A DNA stretch of 64,000 nucleotides from Mesorhizobium sp. (GCF_004963255.1 NZ_SUGA01000006.1:38977-102976); one strand, 5' to 3'. Positions 39,544 through 50,529 are shown, numbered from the stretch's first letter. Numbers and translations: made by a program. Notes: a model not told the origin generated them from the letters alone.

Positions 39544-40527
39544 ATGACGCAAGCCTTCAAACGTCTTTCCACAGCCGCGCCGTTGCCTGCGCATTTGCGC
39601 GGCGGCGTCGTGGCGATCGGCAATTTCGACGGCGTCCATCGCGGCCACCAGGCCGTCCTGGAGCGCGCGCTGGCTGAGGCCGGCCGCAATGGCGTGCCCG
39701 CCTTGGTGCTCACCTTCGAGCCGCATCCGCGCAAGGTGTTCCGGCCACAGGTGCCGCTCTTCGTGCTGACGCCGCCGCCGATGAAGGCGCGGCTGCTCGC
39801 CGGACTTGGCTTCGCCGCCTTGGTCGAGCAGCCGTTCACGCGCGATTTCGCCTCGCTCTCCGCCGAGGCTTTCGTGACCGATGTGCTGGAGAAGAATCTC
39901 GGCATCCACCATGCCGTTACCGGCTTCGACTTTCATTTCGGCAAGGACCGCCAGGGCGGCCCGGCCTTCCTGATGGCGGCGGGAGAACGGCATGGCTTCG
40001 GCGTGACGCTCGTCGACGCCTTCCGCGATGAAGGCGCCGAAGTGGTCTCGTCGAGCCGCATCCGCGGACTGCTCGCCGAAGGCAAGGTGGAGGAGGCCGC
40101 CGGCCTGCTCGGCTACCGTTTCACCGTCGAGGCCGCGGTGATCGGCGGCCAGCAGCTTGGCCGCATGCTCGGTTTCCCGACCGCCAACATGCGGCTTTCG
40201 CCGGAAGCCGCCCTCAGGGAGGGGATCTACGCAGTCCGCTTCCGCCGTGCCGATGGCACGCTTCATGACGGCGTTGCCAGCTTCGGCCGTCGCCCGACCG
40301 TCGACGACAATGGCGCGCCGCTGCTCGAGACCTACGTCTTCGATTTTTCCGGCGATCTCTATGGCGAGAACTGTGAGGTGTCGTTCTTCGGCTTCCTGCG
40401 CCCGGAGCTCAAATTCGACGGTCTCGACGCGCTGGTGGTGCAGATGAAAACGGACGAGGCAGAGGCGAGGGCGCTGCTGGCGGGCGTGCGCCCGCTCTCG
40501 CAACTGGATAGCGAAATCGCGTTCTGA
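39544..40527 (+). CDS. ribF: Bifunctional riboflavin kinase/FAD synthetase
   Basis: GVVAIGNFDGVHRGHQAVLERA...SSSRIRGLLAEGKVEEAAGLLGYRF...LGFPTANM. Confidence 0.97.
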   Translation: MTQAFKRLSTAAPLPAHLRGGVVAIGNFDGVHRGHQAVLERALAEAGRNGVPALVLTFEPHPRKVFRPQVPLFVLTPPPMKARLLAGLGFAALVEQPFTRDFASLSAEAFVTDVLEKNLGIHHAVTGFDFHFGKDRQGGPAFLMAAGERHGFGVTLVDAFRDEGAEVVSSSRIRGLLAEGKVEEAAGLLGYRFTVEAAVIGGQQLGRMLGFPTANMRLSPEAALREGIYAVRFRRADGTLHDGVASFGRRPTVDDNGAPLLETYVFDFSGDLYGENCEVSFFGFLRPELKFDGLDALVVQMKTDEAEARALLAGVRPLSQLDSEIAF

Positions 40528-40540
40528 TTGCCTGTTGCTT

Positions 40541-41095
40541 TTATCGCTTCAGCGCCAGGCCGATGGCGATGAAGCTCCAGCCCTGGAAGACCAGGTCGAT
40601 CGCCAGGAAGATGCCAAGCACCCAAAGGCTGTTCACCGGCCAGCCCATGGCGATCATCAGGCCGAGCAGAATGGTGATGATGCCGGCCGCGAGCAGCCAT
40701 CCCCAGCCTTGCTCCGGCCGGTGAGTGAAGGCCACCCAGGACCGCAAAAGTCCCGAGGCGATGAGCGCGATGGCGAGCAGCAGCGTCAGCACCGCCGAGG
40801 CGAGCAGCGGGTTGTCGAAGGCGAAAAAGCCGGCGACGGCGTAGAGCAGGCCGCTCAGCAGCCAATAGAAGAAACGTCCCCAGGTCTTGACCCCGAAGGC
40901 GTGGATGATCTCGATGATGCCAGCCATCAGCATCAGCCAGCCGACGACATACACCGAGGCTACGGTGGCGATGAACAGATTGCCGAAAGCGATGCCGCCG
41001 AAGATCAGCAGCAGCACGCCGAGCGCCACGAACCATCCCCATTTGTCCCGCGTTTGACCGATTGCGTCTCTGAGAGCGTCGCTTGGCAAAGTCAT
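40541..41095 (-). CDS. HdeD-family membrane protein
   Basis: 184 aa multi-TM; FVALGVLLLIFGGIAFGNLFIATVASVYVVGWLMLMAGIIEIIHAFG. Confidence 0.85.
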   Translation of the reverse strand: MTLPSDALRDAIGQTRDKWGWFVALGVLLLIFGGIAFGNLFIATVASVYVVGWLMLMAGIIEIIHAFGVKTWGRFFYWLLSGLLYAVAGFFAFDNPLLASAVLTLLLAIALIASGLLRSWVAFTHRPEQGWGWLLAAGIITILLGLMIAMGWPVNSLWVLGIFLAIDLVFQGWSFIAIGLALKR

Positions 41096-41208
41096 GGTTC
41101 ATCTCCCTCGAAAATTCACCACCGGTCGTGCGGTGAAGGGAAGCTAGACCGAATGGCGTTGTTCAGCAACACGGGCGGAGCCTGCGGGAGGCCAGGCGTG
41201 GCCGAGCC

Positions 41209-41312
41209 TAAAGCGCGTCGCGTCGAAACGGATTCGCGCGACGCGCTTTAAGTCTTTGTTTTGATGCATGTCGTTCTCCCAAAACCGCTGCGCACTTTTT
41301 GGGCGACATGCA
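41209..41312. repeat. Mosaic palindromic repeat, copy A (TAAAGCGCGTCGCG palindrome plus GCATGTCG...CGACATGC palindrome)
   Basis: 14-bp perfect stem 41209-41222/41237-41250, then palindrome 41265-41312; reverse complement aligns with copy B at 46158-46260. Confidence 0.85.
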
Positions 41313-42749
41313 TTAAGGCGCTCGTTCCCGCGCCGGCGCGACCTCGTCCGGGAACGGCGCAAGGGTGGCCTCCAGCGTCTCCCGGCCAGCCAGCTCCCAG
41401 CTTCGCGCCACGAATTCGCCTGCCTTCGCCTCATAGCAAGTCCGGACCTCAGGCGAGGTGATCCATTCCCGCATGGCCTTTTCCCATCCTTCGACATCGA
41501 GTGGGTCAAGGCAGAGTCCGAATGGACCGACCACTTCGGGGATGGCCCCGCCTGTCGAGGCGATCAGCGCCTTTCCGTAGGCCAGCGCCTCGACAGGCGG
41601 CAGTCCATATCCCTCATAGAGCGACGGGTACACGCAGAACGCGCTGCCTTGGTAGAGCAGGGACAATGTCCCGTCATCGACGTTGTCGAGATGGATAAGG
41701 CTCTGGCCGTAGTCGGGATGGCTGTGAAGCTTCTCAAGGATCCCATCGACCATCCAGCCGCTGCGGCCGACGAAAACCAGCTTCATGCCGCTATGCGCGA
41801 CCGTTCCGTCCTGAACAAGGCGCCGCCAGACGTCCATGAGCAACGAATGGTTCTTGCGCGGTTCGATGGTGGAAACGAACAGGATGTAGCGACCTGCCTC
41901 AAGTCCGTCCGGCAGGGCGCCGTCCGCCTTCGATTTGCGCGCGCTGTCGCAGCCGAGCGGGACCAGTTTCAGCTCCGGCAGGTGAAGGCCGAGCCCGGCG
42001 GCATGCTCCTCCATGTCGGCGGTGACGCGCTTCGACGTCAGGATAAAGCGGTCCGCCAGCCCGATCGCCAGAGCCACATAATCCGTGAATCGCTTGACGT
42101 CGTGCCGCTTGTACCAGTCGGGAAACTGGATCGGGATGATATCGTTCAACAGCACGATCAGCCTCGCGCCTGCCGAGCGGCACGCGCGCGAAATGACCCC
42201 GATATCGGTGTGCGACCAATCATTGTTCATCAAAAGCAGATGGTCACCGGGCGCCGGCTCGTATTTGTTGCCGGCCACCGTCCGCAGCGGCACGATCCGG
42301 ACGCGTGAACCGTCGTCGCGAGCGACCAGCCGTCGCTCGTTGGGCTTCATCAGCCGGTTTTCGATCCGCTCAAGCAACGGAACGAGACTGCTGTCCGGAT
42401 TGTGCCGGGTGAACGCGCCGATTTCCGTTATCAGGATCCGGCGCGGTCTTATGATCGCCATCAGCGCCTGCCGCGCCCAGTTCGGCCATCGGTCGTAAAA
42501 CTGCACCTTGACGCGGGCAGGGTCCGGATAAAAATGCATATCGCATGAGATGTCTCCGGCGATGATTTCCGTCGCCAGTTGCGGCGAGACCTGCCTGAGG
42601 ACCCGGTCGACCGGGTCGAAGACCGTGAACGCCACATCGGAGGCCGTGAACGCGGCCGCGGCCGCGCTGTAATGCCGCTGCACGCGGACCAGGCCGACCG
42701 GAGGGCCGAGCCAGCGCGCCATGCTGGTGAGATCGACGACAAGACGCAT
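41313..42749 (-). CDS. Glycosyltransferase family 1/4 protein
   Basis: GRYILFVSTIEPRKNHSLLMDVWRRLVQDG...LYEGYGLPPVEALAYGKALIASTGGAIPEVVG. Confidence 0.93.
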   Translation of the reverse strand: MRLVVDLTSMARWLGPPVGLVRVQRHYSAAAAAFTASDVAFTVFDPVDRVLRQVSPQLATEIIAGDISCDMHFYPDPARVKVQFYDRWPNWARQALMAIIRPRRILITEIGAFTRHNPDSSLVPLLERIENRLMKPNERRLVARDDGSRVRIVPLRTVAGNKYEPAPGDHLLLMNNDWSHTDIGVISRACRSAGARLIVLLNDIIPIQFPDWYKRHDVKRFTDYVALAIGLADRFILTSKRVTADMEEHAAGLGLHLPELKLVPLGCDSARKSKADGALPDGLEAGRYILFVSTIEPRKNHSLLMDVWRRLVQDGTVAHSGMKLVFVGRSGWMVDGILEKLHSHPDYGQSLIHLDNVDDGTLSLLYQGSAFCVYPSLYEGYGLPPVEALAYGKALIASTGGAIPEVVGPFGLCLDPLDVEGWEKAMREWITSPEVRTCYEAKAGEFVARSWELAGRETLEATLAPFPDEVAPARERAP

Positions 42750-42762
42750 CAGCCGGGCCGCA

Positions 42763-43827
42763 TCAATTCGGCCGCATCGTGGCAGGGCGCGCGATCATCC
42801 TGCGCCAGGCCAGTCGAGGCCCGAGCGCGAGCGTCCTGAACGAGGGGGCGCCGACAGCCGCGAGGAGCAGCAGCTTGCAGGTCGTGGCAAACGGGATGCC
42901 CGCCGTTCGCAGCAGCAATTCGATGTCGCGTCTCTCCAGGCTCGAGATACCGGCCCCCGTGGCGGCGCGCCATGCCAGAAAGGTTCCGATGGCTTCTGCG
43001 GGTTGGCCGTTTGCGTCGAACGGCTCGGCGCGGGAGCGGCGCAACAGCGCCGACTGCCTGGCCAGCGCCGCGGCCGCCTTTTGCTGATCCTCCTTGACGC
43101 GCGACACCTGTCCTGGATGCGAGCGCAATTTAACCAGCCGCGCATCCATATTGGCCAGCTTTCCCGCCTCGGAAAGCCGAAGCCACAGATCGTAGTCCTC
43201 CGCATAGGTGAATGCGCGACGGTAGCCTCCCACGCGCCGGACGGCCTCGGTCCGGAACATCACTGTCGGATGAAGCATGGGATTGTATCCGGCAAGCGCG
43301 GACCGCAACGGCTCGTTGCCGATGGGAACGTCCATTGGCCTCAACGGTTTTCCGTCTCGATCGATCTGCAATCCCGCCGTGCCAAGCAGCTGCAGATCGG
43401 CATCCGCGTCGAAGCGCGCCGCCTGCAGGCGCAACCTGTCGGGCAGCGAGATGTCGTCGCCATCCATGCGGGCCACAAGAGGGGCCCCCGCCAGCGCAAT
43501 TCCCATATTGAGCGCGTCGACGATGCCTTTGCCGCGATTCGCGACGACCTTGACGCGGCCGTCGCCCTCGCCGAGCGACGTCGCGATCGCGGCGCTGTCG
43601 TCCGAGGAGCCATCGTCGACGACGATGACTTCGATATCAGCCAGATCCTGGTCCAGAATGCTCTGCAAGGCTTCGCCGATGTAGGATGCGCCGTCTCTCA
43701 CCGGAATGATCACACTTACTGTCGGCAACAGAACATCCTTGCGATAATCGGGCGTGACCGAATGACCGTTGAATCGGCGGGTTTGGGTACGGGGTGGTTG
43801 CGGTCTGGATTCAAGGTTCCATCGCAA
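42763..43827 (-). CDS. Glycosyltransferase family 2 protein
   Basis: PTVSVIIPVRDGASYIGEALQSILDQDLADIEVIVVDDGSSDDSAAIA...VARMDGDDISLPDRL. Confidence 0.94.
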   Translation of the reverse strand: MRWNLESRPQPPRTQTRRFNGHSVTPDYRKDVLLPTVSVIIPVRDGASYIGEALQSILDQDLADIEVIVVDDGSSDDSAAIATSLGEGDGRVKVVANRGKGIVDALNMGIALAGAPLVARMDGDDISLPDRLRLQAARFDADADLQLLGTAGLQIDRDGKPLRPMDVPIGNEPLRSALAGYNPMLHPTVMFRTEAVRRVGGYRRAFTYAEDYDLWLRLSEAGKLANMDARLVKLRSHPGQVSRVKEDQQKAAAALARQSALLRRSRAEPFDANGQPAEAIGTFLAWRAATGAGISSLERRDIELLLRTAGIPFATTCKLLLLAAVGAPSFRTLALGPRLAWRRMIARPATMRPN

Positions 43828-43855
43828 AGTTCGATCACCGTGTCGACTGCCAATC

Positions 43856-44785
43856 TCATTGTCGCGCCGATCTGGGCAGGGCCTGAAGGGCGGGTTGCAG
43901 TAAGCGTAAAACGGCCTCGCGCTTTTTCGCCTTCAACGAGAGATCGCCGTCGAGGCCGACTTCGTGCAGCCAACTTCCCCGCCATTCGCAATAGGCCTGC
44001 CTGAGTTCAACTCCGGGCAAGGCCGCGAATGCCGTTATCGGCCGTTGCGGCAGCGCGTTCGGGTCCACATCCCGATAGAGCACCTCCCAGTTGGCCCCGC
44101 CGGTATCGAGGCCGGCGAACCAGTCGAGCCCGAAATCGAGAGGCTTGCGGGCGACGGCGTCGAAGCGGAAGAAACAATAGCCCGCCCACAAATACCAGCG
44201 CGCGCCCGCTCGGCGCAGGTCGCCGTAGAACGCCACATCTTGAAGAGGCGCGAAGGGGTCGCATGGCTGCGTCGGGAAGATATCCTGGTCCAGAAATCCG
44301 AACGCGGCCGGTGCCGCGGGCTCCAGAACATTGTGCCACATCCAGTTGAGCGCCGCGGCATGGGACCGGCTCGGGTTTTTCACGGTCCATGGATTGGCTG
44401 GCAGCCTGACATAGGAGGTGCCGTAGGCCGCGCATACCTTCCTGTTCTCGTCCGCGGCAGCTTCGCTGATGCTGTTATCGGCCACGATGTGGAGGTCATA
44501 ACGGACAAGTCTCCTGATCAGCCGCACCTGCAGATCGAGGCATTGGGCATCGCCAAAGGCGATGGTGAGCAGCACATCGCGGCTCCGGGCGGCATCGCGA
44601 GTGCCCTGGATGTCGCAAGCCTTGGCCGGCAGGCTCAGGAATCTCCGGTCGATCTTCCGGTAACGGGCGGTCTTGATGGCATGTGTCAGCGGCTGCATCC
44701 TCAGCCATTGCCGCCAGTTGTATTCACGCAGGGCCTTTGGCACGGGTGTGGCAGCTCTCAGGCGAAGCCGGCTTGGCAGCCACAA
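43856..44785 (-). CDS. Hypothetical protein, possible divergent glycosyltransferase
   Basis: 309 aa; VLLTIAFGDAQCLDLQVRLIRRLVRYDLHIVADNS...AFGFLDQDIFPTQPCDPF; in line with two GT genes. Confidence 0.7.
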   Translation of the reverse strand: MWLPSRLRLRAATPVPKALREYNWRQWLRMQPLTHAIKTARYRKIDRRFLSLPAKACDIQGTRDAARSRDVLLTIAFGDAQCLDLQVRLIRRLVRYDLHIVADNSISEAAADENRKVCAAYGTSYVRLPANPWTVKNPSRSHAAALNWMWHNVLEPAAPAAFGFLDQDIFPTQPCDPFAPLQDVAFYGDLRRAGARWYLWAGYCFFRFDAVARKPLDFGLDWFAGLDTGGANWEVLYRDVDPNALPQRPITAFAALPGVELRQAYCEWRGSWLHEVGLDGDLSLKAKKREAVLRLLQPALQALPRSARQ

Positions 44786-45010
44786 TCAATCCATGGAATC
44801 TTCATAATCGCGATCCGGTTGACTTTTTTTGGAAAGCCTCAACGCTACAGCATCCAAGTCTCTTGATAAGCCGCTATATACAGCATATGCGTCTTTTTAA
44901 CACGACCAACATTTCAGCGCCCGGCGTGTTTGTTTGAATGGGGAAGTCTGGGGCGCACCCGGAGTCTCTCTCCGTCGATCTTGGGGGTGGGCGGCGCTCC
45001 GGAACATGTG

Positions 45011-46126
45011 ATGAGAATCTGCTGTGCAATCTCTGCCCTCTTTATGAACGGGGGTCTGCAGAGGGATTGTCTGAATATCAGCGACCGACTGGTCGCGCGC
45101 GGCCACAGCGTGACGATCCTGACGACGCGGCAGGTGGGTCATGTCGAGAGTTCGGCGACGATAAAAGTCCGTCCGGCACGGGTTCTTTCCAACCCGGGCA
45201 CCGAATTTGCGCTGGGAAAGACGCTGCTGACGGCCAGGCTGGATTTCGACTGCGTGGTCGGTTTCAACAAGATGGCGGGCTTGGACATCTACTATGCCGG
45301 CGACCCGCCCTATTTTGCCTCGAAGCTCGGCTGGTGGCGGCCGTTTTCGCCTCGCTTCATTCGCCAGCAAAAACTCGAATCGATGATTTTTGCCCCGGGT
45401 AGCGCCGTGCAGGTCATTGCGCTCAGCGAGCACCAGGCAGCGCTTTACCGCGACTTCTGGCGAACCGAGAAATCGCGGATCCATGTTGTCGGACCGACGC
45501 TCGATCCGAAACGTCGCCGGCCGGAGTTGCTGGCTGGCGACCGCAATGAAATCCGCGATCGGTTCGGGCTTCCCCGCCAGGCCGTCATTGCCTTGAGCAT
45601 CGCCAACAGAATGAAAGTGAAGGGTCTTGACCGGGCGGTGAAGGCCCTGCAGCCGTTCCCGGACATCCACTGGCTGGTAGCCGGTCTTCGCGAAAACAGC
45701 GAGGAGGAAATCCGGCTTCGCAGCCTGATTGCCAAGTCCGGCATGTCGAACCGGGTCATCCTGCTGGGCATCCAGGAGGACATCCCGGCGGTTGTGGTCG
45801 CGAGCGATTTCATGCTGCACCCGGCGCGCCTGGAAAATACCGGCACGGTGATCCTCGAGGCGCTCGCAAACGGCCTGCCGGTCATCGCGTCGGCCGCCTG
45901 CGGATATGCAAAATATGTCGAAGCCAGCGGGGCGGGACTGGTTGTGGCCAATCACGACGATCCCGAAATCTGGCGACAGGCGATCCGGAAAGCCGGCGAC
46001 GCGGCAGTACGCGTGCAATGGCATCAGGCGGCCCTTGCTTACGGCTCGTCAAACCCGCTTACCGGCGGGCTGGAAGCGGCCTGCGATCTGATAGAGAGCT
46101 TGTGCCGCAACCGGCGTGTCGGCTAG
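45011..46126 (+). CDS. Glycosyltransferase family 4 (WaaG/RfaG-like)
   Basis: MRICCAISALFMNGGLQRDCLNISDRLVARGHSVTILT...GFNKMAGLDIYYAGDPPY...HPARLENTGTVILEALANGLPVIASAACGY. Confidence 0.9.
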   Translation: MRICCAISALFMNGGLQRDCLNISDRLVARGHSVTILTTRQVGHVESSATIKVRPARVLSNPGTEFALGKTLLTARLDFDCVVGFNKMAGLDIYYAGDPPYFASKLGWWRPFSPRFIRQQKLESMIFAPGSAVQVIALSEHQAALYRDFWRTEKSRIHVVGPTLDPKRRRPELLAGDRNEIRDRFGLPRQAVIALSIANRMKVKGLDRAVKALQPFPDIHWLVAGLRENSEEEIRLRSLIAKSGMSNRVILLGIQEDIPAVVVASDFMLHPARLENTGTVILEALANGLPVIASAACGYAKYVEASGAGLVVANHDDPEIWRQAIRKAGDAAVRVQWHQAALAYGSSNPLTGGLEAACDLIESLCRNRRVG

Positions 46127-46157
46127 TCGGCCTTTCAGTCCGATGTTGCGATTTTAA

Positions 46158-46260
46158 TGCATGTTGCCCAGAAGTGTGCGCGGTTCTGGGACAACGACAT
46201 GCATCAGAACAATGACTTAAACCGCGTCGCCTGAACCCGGCTCAGCGCGATGCGGTTTAA
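46158..46260. repeat. Mosaic palindromic repeat, copy B, inverted relative to copy A
   Basis: TGCATGTTGCCCAGAAGTGTGCGCGGTTCTGGGACAACGACATGCATCAGAACAATGACTTAAACCGCGTCGCC...GCGATGCGGTTTAA. Confidence 0.85.
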
Positions 46261-46339
46261 GTCAAATTTTACCGAACGCACGGCATGGCTTGAGTGTCGG
46301 CGGATGGTCTTGCCGGCACGTTTCGCGTAAGGGGTGACG

Positions 46340-47137
46340 ATGCGTATTGTCGGGACGATTCCACTGGCCGTTGCCATAGGTCTGTTCACCGCGTCTATCG
46401 CCGAGGCGGGCGAGGGCAGCTGGATATCCGGCGACTGGTACCTGACGCTCGGCGCCACCGGCCTCGTCGCGCCGAATTTCGAGGGCGGCAAGAAATATAT
46501 GTTCAGTGCCCAGCCGATCATCTCGCTCGGCAAGGTCGGTCCGCAGGCGCGCTTCACCTCGCGCAACGACAACATCTCGCTGGCGCTTATCGACGACGGT
46601 TCCGTTCTCGCCGGCCTGACCGGCAAGTTCATTTTCTCGCGCGACAGCAAGGACGAGCTCAAGGGGCTCGATCCCGTGCGCTTCGGCGGTGAGGTGGGCG
46701 GCTTCTTCGAATTCTATCCGCTGGATTGGGTGAGGGCGCGGGCCGAATTGCGGCACGGCATTCGTTCTCATAACGGCTTCGTCGCCGACATCGCGGCGGA
46801 CGCCTTCTATGACATCACGCCGACGGTCCGCATTTCCGGCGGTCCGCGCGTCTCCTTCGCGTCGTCCAACTATTTCGACGCCTATTACGGCGTCAACGCC
46901 AAGGAAGCGGTGGCTTCGGGCCTGAGCGAATACCATCCGGGCGGCGGTGTGAAATCGGCGGGCGTCGGCGGCGCGATCACCTGGAAGGTGACCGAGCCGA
47001 TGACGGCCAGCGTCTTCACCGAATATTCGCGCCTGATGGGGCCGGCTGCCGATTCCAGCCTGGTCAAGGAACGCGGCGACCGCAACCAATGGACCTTCGG
47101 TGTCTCGACCACTTATCGCTTTAATTTCACCATGTAG
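46340..47137 (+). CDS. MipA/OmpV-family outer membrane protein
   Basis: Signal peptide, WISGDWYLTLGATGLVAPNFEGGKKYMFSAQPIISLGKVG...C-terminal F (TYRFNFTM). Confidence 0.88.
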   Translation: MRIVGTIPLAVAIGLFTASIAEAGEGSWISGDWYLTLGATGLVAPNFEGGKKYMFSAQPIISLGKVGPQARFTSRNDNISLALIDDGSVLAGLTGKFIFSRDSKDELKGLDPVRFGGEVGGFFEFYPLDWVRARAELRHGIRSHNGFVADIAADAFYDITPTVRISGGPRVSFASSNYFDAYYGVNAKEAVASGLSEYHPGGGVKSAGVGGAITWKVTEPMTASVFTEYSRLMGPAADSSLVKERGDRNQWTFGVSTTYRFNFTM

Positions 47138-47338
47138 GCCGCGAAACCGGCTTCATGCCTTGAATTCCGCGCTTTATTCCTGCCGCGCCATCCGCTAAAA
47201 GCCACGCCATGATGAGCTTTTCGCGCCTTTTCGCGATCGCGATACGAATTACTGGCCCGGTGTTCCGGGCGGCCTGAGCGCCGCTGGAGCCGCCGGGAAT
47301 TTTCGCGCGCGCCCCTCGCGCTTTTTCAAGAAAATCAA

Positions 47339-47385
47339 CGCATATCGCCCAAAAGTGGGCTCCGGTTTTGGGAAAGCGATATGCG
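47339..47385. repeat. Palindromic repeat of the same family (copy C)
   Basis: CGCATATCGCCCAAAAGTGGGCTCCGGTTTTGGGAAAGCGATATGCG. Confidence 0.85.
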
Positions 47386-47442
47386 TCAGCTAAGACTTCA
47401 ACGCCCGGGCTTTCCGCCGCCGGCAACGCAGATGGCAGATCA

Positions 47443-50421
47443 ATGACCGACACCCCAATGACCGACGCTGTTGAAACGATCGACTATTCCAAGACGCTTT
47501 ATTTGCCGCAGACGGATTTCCCGATGCGCGCCGGCCTGCCCGAGAAGGAGCCCGGCCTGGTCAAGCGCTGGCAGGACATGGACCTTTACAGAAAGCTGCG
47601 CGAGGAGGCCGCCGGCCGTGAGAAATTCGTGCTGCATGACGGTCCGCCCTACGCCAATGGCAACATCCATATCGGCCATGCGCTGAACAAGATCCTCAAG
47701 GACGTCATCAACCGCTCGTTTCAGATGCGCGGCTACGACGCCAACTACGTGCCGGGCTGGGACTGCCACGGCCTGCCGATCGAGTGGAAGATCGAGGAGC
47801 AGTATCGCGCCAAGGGCAAGAACAAGGACGAGGTCCCGGTCAACGAGTTCCGCAGGGAATGCCGCGACTTCGCGGCCGATTGGATCAAGGTGCAAGGCTC
47901 AGAGTTCCAGCGCCTGGGCGTCATCGGCGATTTCGACAACCCCTACACGACGATGGCCTACCATGCCGAGGCGCGCATCGCCGGCGAGCTGCTGAAATTT
48001 GCCATGTCGGGGCAGCTCTACCGCGGCTCGAAGCCTGTGATGTGGAGCGTGGTCGAGCGCACCGCGCTCGCCGAAGCCGAGGTCGAGTATCAGGATTATG
48101 AGAGCGACACGATCTGGGTGAAGTTCCCGGTCGCGAGCCTCGCCCAGCCGGTCGCCGGCGCGGCGCCGGCGCTGGACGACACCGCGCTTGATCTGGTCGA
48201 GGCGCATGTCGTCATCTGGACGACCACGCCCTGGACCATCCCCGGCAACCGTGCCGTCAGCTATTCGCCGCGCATCGCCTATGGCCTCTATGAGGTGACG
48301 GCGGCCGAGAACGCCTTCGGCCCGCAGCCCGGCGAGAAGCTGATCTTTGCCGATGCCTTGGCCGAGGACTGCGCCGCCAAGGCCAAGGTCACGTTGAACA
48401 GGCTTCACAGCGTCTCGGCCGAACAGCTTGGGAAGCTTACGCTTTCGCATCCTTTCAAGGGTCTCGGCGGCGGCTATGAATTCCCGGTGCCGATGGTTGC
48501 CGGCGAGCATGTCACCGATGACGCCGGCACCGGCTTCGTCCACACCGCGCCCGGTCATGGCCGCGAGGACTTCGACGCCTGGATGGAGGCGGCCGCCGAC
48601 CTTCGGGCACGCGGCGTCGACACCACGATCCCCTTCACGGTCGACGATGCCGGCTTCTTCACCAAGGACGCGCCGGGCTTCGGCCCGGGACGCGAAGGCG
48701 GTGCCGCGCGCGTCATCGACGACAACGGCAAGAAGGGCAACGCCAACCAGGCCGTCATCGACGAGCTGATCAAGCGCAATGCGCTCTTCGCGCGCGGCCG
48801 GCTGAAGCACAGCTATCCGCATTCCTGGCGCTCGAAGAAGCCGGTCATCTTCCGCAACACGCCGCAATGGTTCGTCTATATGGACAAGGACCTCGGCGAC
48901 GGCACGACGCTGCGCAGCCGCGCGCTGAAGGCGATCGACGACACCCGTTTCGTGCCGGCGGCCGGCCAGAACCGCATCCGCGCCATGATCGAGGAGCGCC
49001 CGGACTGGGTGCTTTCGCGCCAGCGCGCCTGGGGCGTGCCGATCGCCGTCTTCGCCGACGAGGACGGCAATGTGCTGAAGGACGAGGCCGTTAACCAACG
49101 CATCATGGAGGCTTTCGAGAAGGAGGGCGCCGACGCCTGGTTCGCTGACGGCGCCAAGGAACGTTTCCTCGGCAATCACGATGCCTCGAAATGGCACCAG
49201 GTGATGGACATCCTGGACGTCTGGTTCGATTCCGGCTCGACCCATGTTTTCACGCTGGAAGACCGTCCGGACCTCAAATGGCCGGCCGACGTCTATCTCG
49301 AGGGCTCCGACCAGCATCGCGGCTGGTTCCATTCCTCGCTGCTCGAAAGCTGCGGCACAAGGGGCAGGGCGCCTTATGAGGCGGTCATCACCCATGGCTT
49401 CACCATGGATGAGGAAGGCCGCAAGATGTCGAAATCGCTCGGCAACACGGTGGTGCCGCAGGACGTGATAAAGCAGTCTGGCGCCGATATCCTGCGGCTC
49501 TGGGTGGTGACGACCGATTATTGGGAAGACCAGCGGCTCGGCAAGAACGTGCTGCAGACCAATATCGACGCCTATCGCAAGCTCAGGAACACCATCCGCT
49601 GGATGCTGGGCACGCTCGCCCATGACGACGGCAAGGACGTGCCGGTGGAGACGATGCCGGAGCTGGAGCGGCTGATGCTGCACCGGCTGTCTGAGTTGGA
49701 CGAAGTGGTGCGCCAGGGCTACGACGCGTTCGAGTTCAAGCGCATCACCCGCGCGCTGCTCGACTTCATGGTGGTGGAGCTTTCGGCATTCTACTTCGAC
49801 ATCCGCAAGGACGCGCTTTACTGCGACGGGCCGTCCAGCCTGCGCCGGCGAGCGGCCGTCCAGGTGGTGCGCCACCTCTTCGAATGCCTGGTGAAGTGGC
49901 TGGCGCCGATGCTGCCCTTCACCACCGAGGAAGCCTGGCTCGACCTCAATCCGGAAGCTGTGTCGGTGCATCTCGACCAGTTCCCGGAGATCCCGCAGAA
50001 CTGGCGCAACGAGGCGCTGGCCGAGAAATGGCGCAAGGTGAGGCAGGTGCGCCGCGTCGTCACCGGCGCGCTGGAGATCGCGCGCGCCGAGAAGCTGATC
50101 GGCTCGTCGCTGGAGGCCGTGCCGGTGGTGACGCTGGACGCCGCCGCGCTGGAAGCGGCCATCGCCGATGTCGACATGGCCGAGATGGCGATCACCAGCG
50201 ATCTCGTCATCAAGCATGGCAAGGCGCCGGATGGCGCGTTCACGCTCGACGACGTCAAGGGCGTGGCGGTGGTGGTGGAGAAAGCCGAGGATCGCGGTCT
50301 CACCAAATGCGCGCGCTCCTGGCGCTACACCGCCGATGTCGGGCAGGACCCGGAATTCCCGGATATCTCGGCCCGCGACGCGGCCGTGCTGCACGAGCTG
50401 AAGGCGCTCGGGCGTCTCTAG
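47443..50421 (+). CDS. ileS: Isoleucyl-tRNA synthetase
   Basis: [23 protein letters not shown] (HIGH), [15 protein letters not shown] (KMSKS). Confidence 0.98.
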   Translation: MTDTPMTDAVETIDYSKTLYLPQTDFPMRAGLPEKEPGLVKRWQDMDLYRKLREEAAGREKFVLHDGPPYANGNIHIGHALNKILKDVINRSFQMRGYDANYVPGWDCHGLPIEWKIEEQYRAKGKNKDEVPVNEFRRECRDFAADWIKVQGSEFQRLGVIGDFDNPYTTMAYHAEARIAGELLKFAMSGQLYRGSKPVMWSVVERTALAEAEVEYQDYESDTIWVKFPVASLAQPVAGAAPALDDTALDLVEAHVVIWTTTPWTIPGNRAVSYSPRIAYGLYEVTAAENAFGPQPGEKLIFADALAEDCAAKAKVTLNRLHSVSAEQLGKLTLSHPFKGLGGGYEFPVPMVAGEHVTDDAGTGFVHTAPGHGREDFDAWMEAAADLRARGVDTTIPFTVDDAGFFTKDAPGFGPGREGGAARVIDDNGKKGNANQAVIDELIKRNALFARGRLKHSYPHSWRSKKPVIFRNTPQWFVYMDKDLGDGTTLRSRALKAIDDTRFVPAAGQNRIRAMIEERPDWVLSRQRAWGVPIAVFADEDGNVLKDEAVNQRIMEAFEKEGADAWFADGAKERFLGNHDASKWHQVMDILDVWFDSGSTHVFTLEDRPDLKWPADVYLEGSDQHRGWFHSSLLESCGTRGRAPYEAVITHGFTMDEEGRKMSKSLGNTVVPQDVIKQSGADILRLWVVTTDYWEDQRLGKNVLQTNIDAYRKLRNTIRWMLGTLAHDDGKDVPVETMPELERLMLHRLSELDEVVRQGYDAFEFKRITRALLDFMVVELSAFYFDIRKDALYCDGPSSLRRRAAVQVVRHLFECLVKWLAPMLPFTTEEAWLDLNPEAVSVHLDQFPEIPQNWRNEALAEKWRKVRQVRRVVTGALEIARAEKLIGSSLEAVPVVTLDAAALEAAIADVDMAEMAITSDLVIKHGKAPDGAFTLDDVKGVAVVVEKAEDRGLTKCARSWRYTADVGQDPEFPDISARDAAVLHELKALGRL

Positions 50422-50423
50422 GC

Positions 50424-50529
50424 GCATGTCGCCCAAAAGTGTGCGGCGGTTTTGGGCTAACGACATGCACTCTTCAAACAAGTGCATGTCGCCCAAAAGT
50501 GTGCGGCGGTTTTGGGATCAACGACATGC
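50424..50529. repeat. Tandem pair of palindromic repeats (copies D 50424-50468 and E 50484-50529) plus vestige of a third
   Basis: GCATGTCGCCCAAAAGTGTGCGGCGGTTTTGGG...CGACATGC twice, 60-nt period; the following AAGTGCA restarts the unit then diverges. Confidence 0.9.

Noticed and set aside
47899-50496. 865-aa minus-strand ORF opposite ileS
   Set aside because: Antisense of a certain isoleucyl-tRNA synthetase gene; long shadow ORFs are expected at this GC content and its composition is His/Arg/Gly-rich artefact.
50424-50529. Possible CRISPR-like repeats
   Set aside because: Only two full units, each internally palindromic over its whole length with almost no spacer, and the same family occurs singly elsewhere; REP-like, no cas genes.
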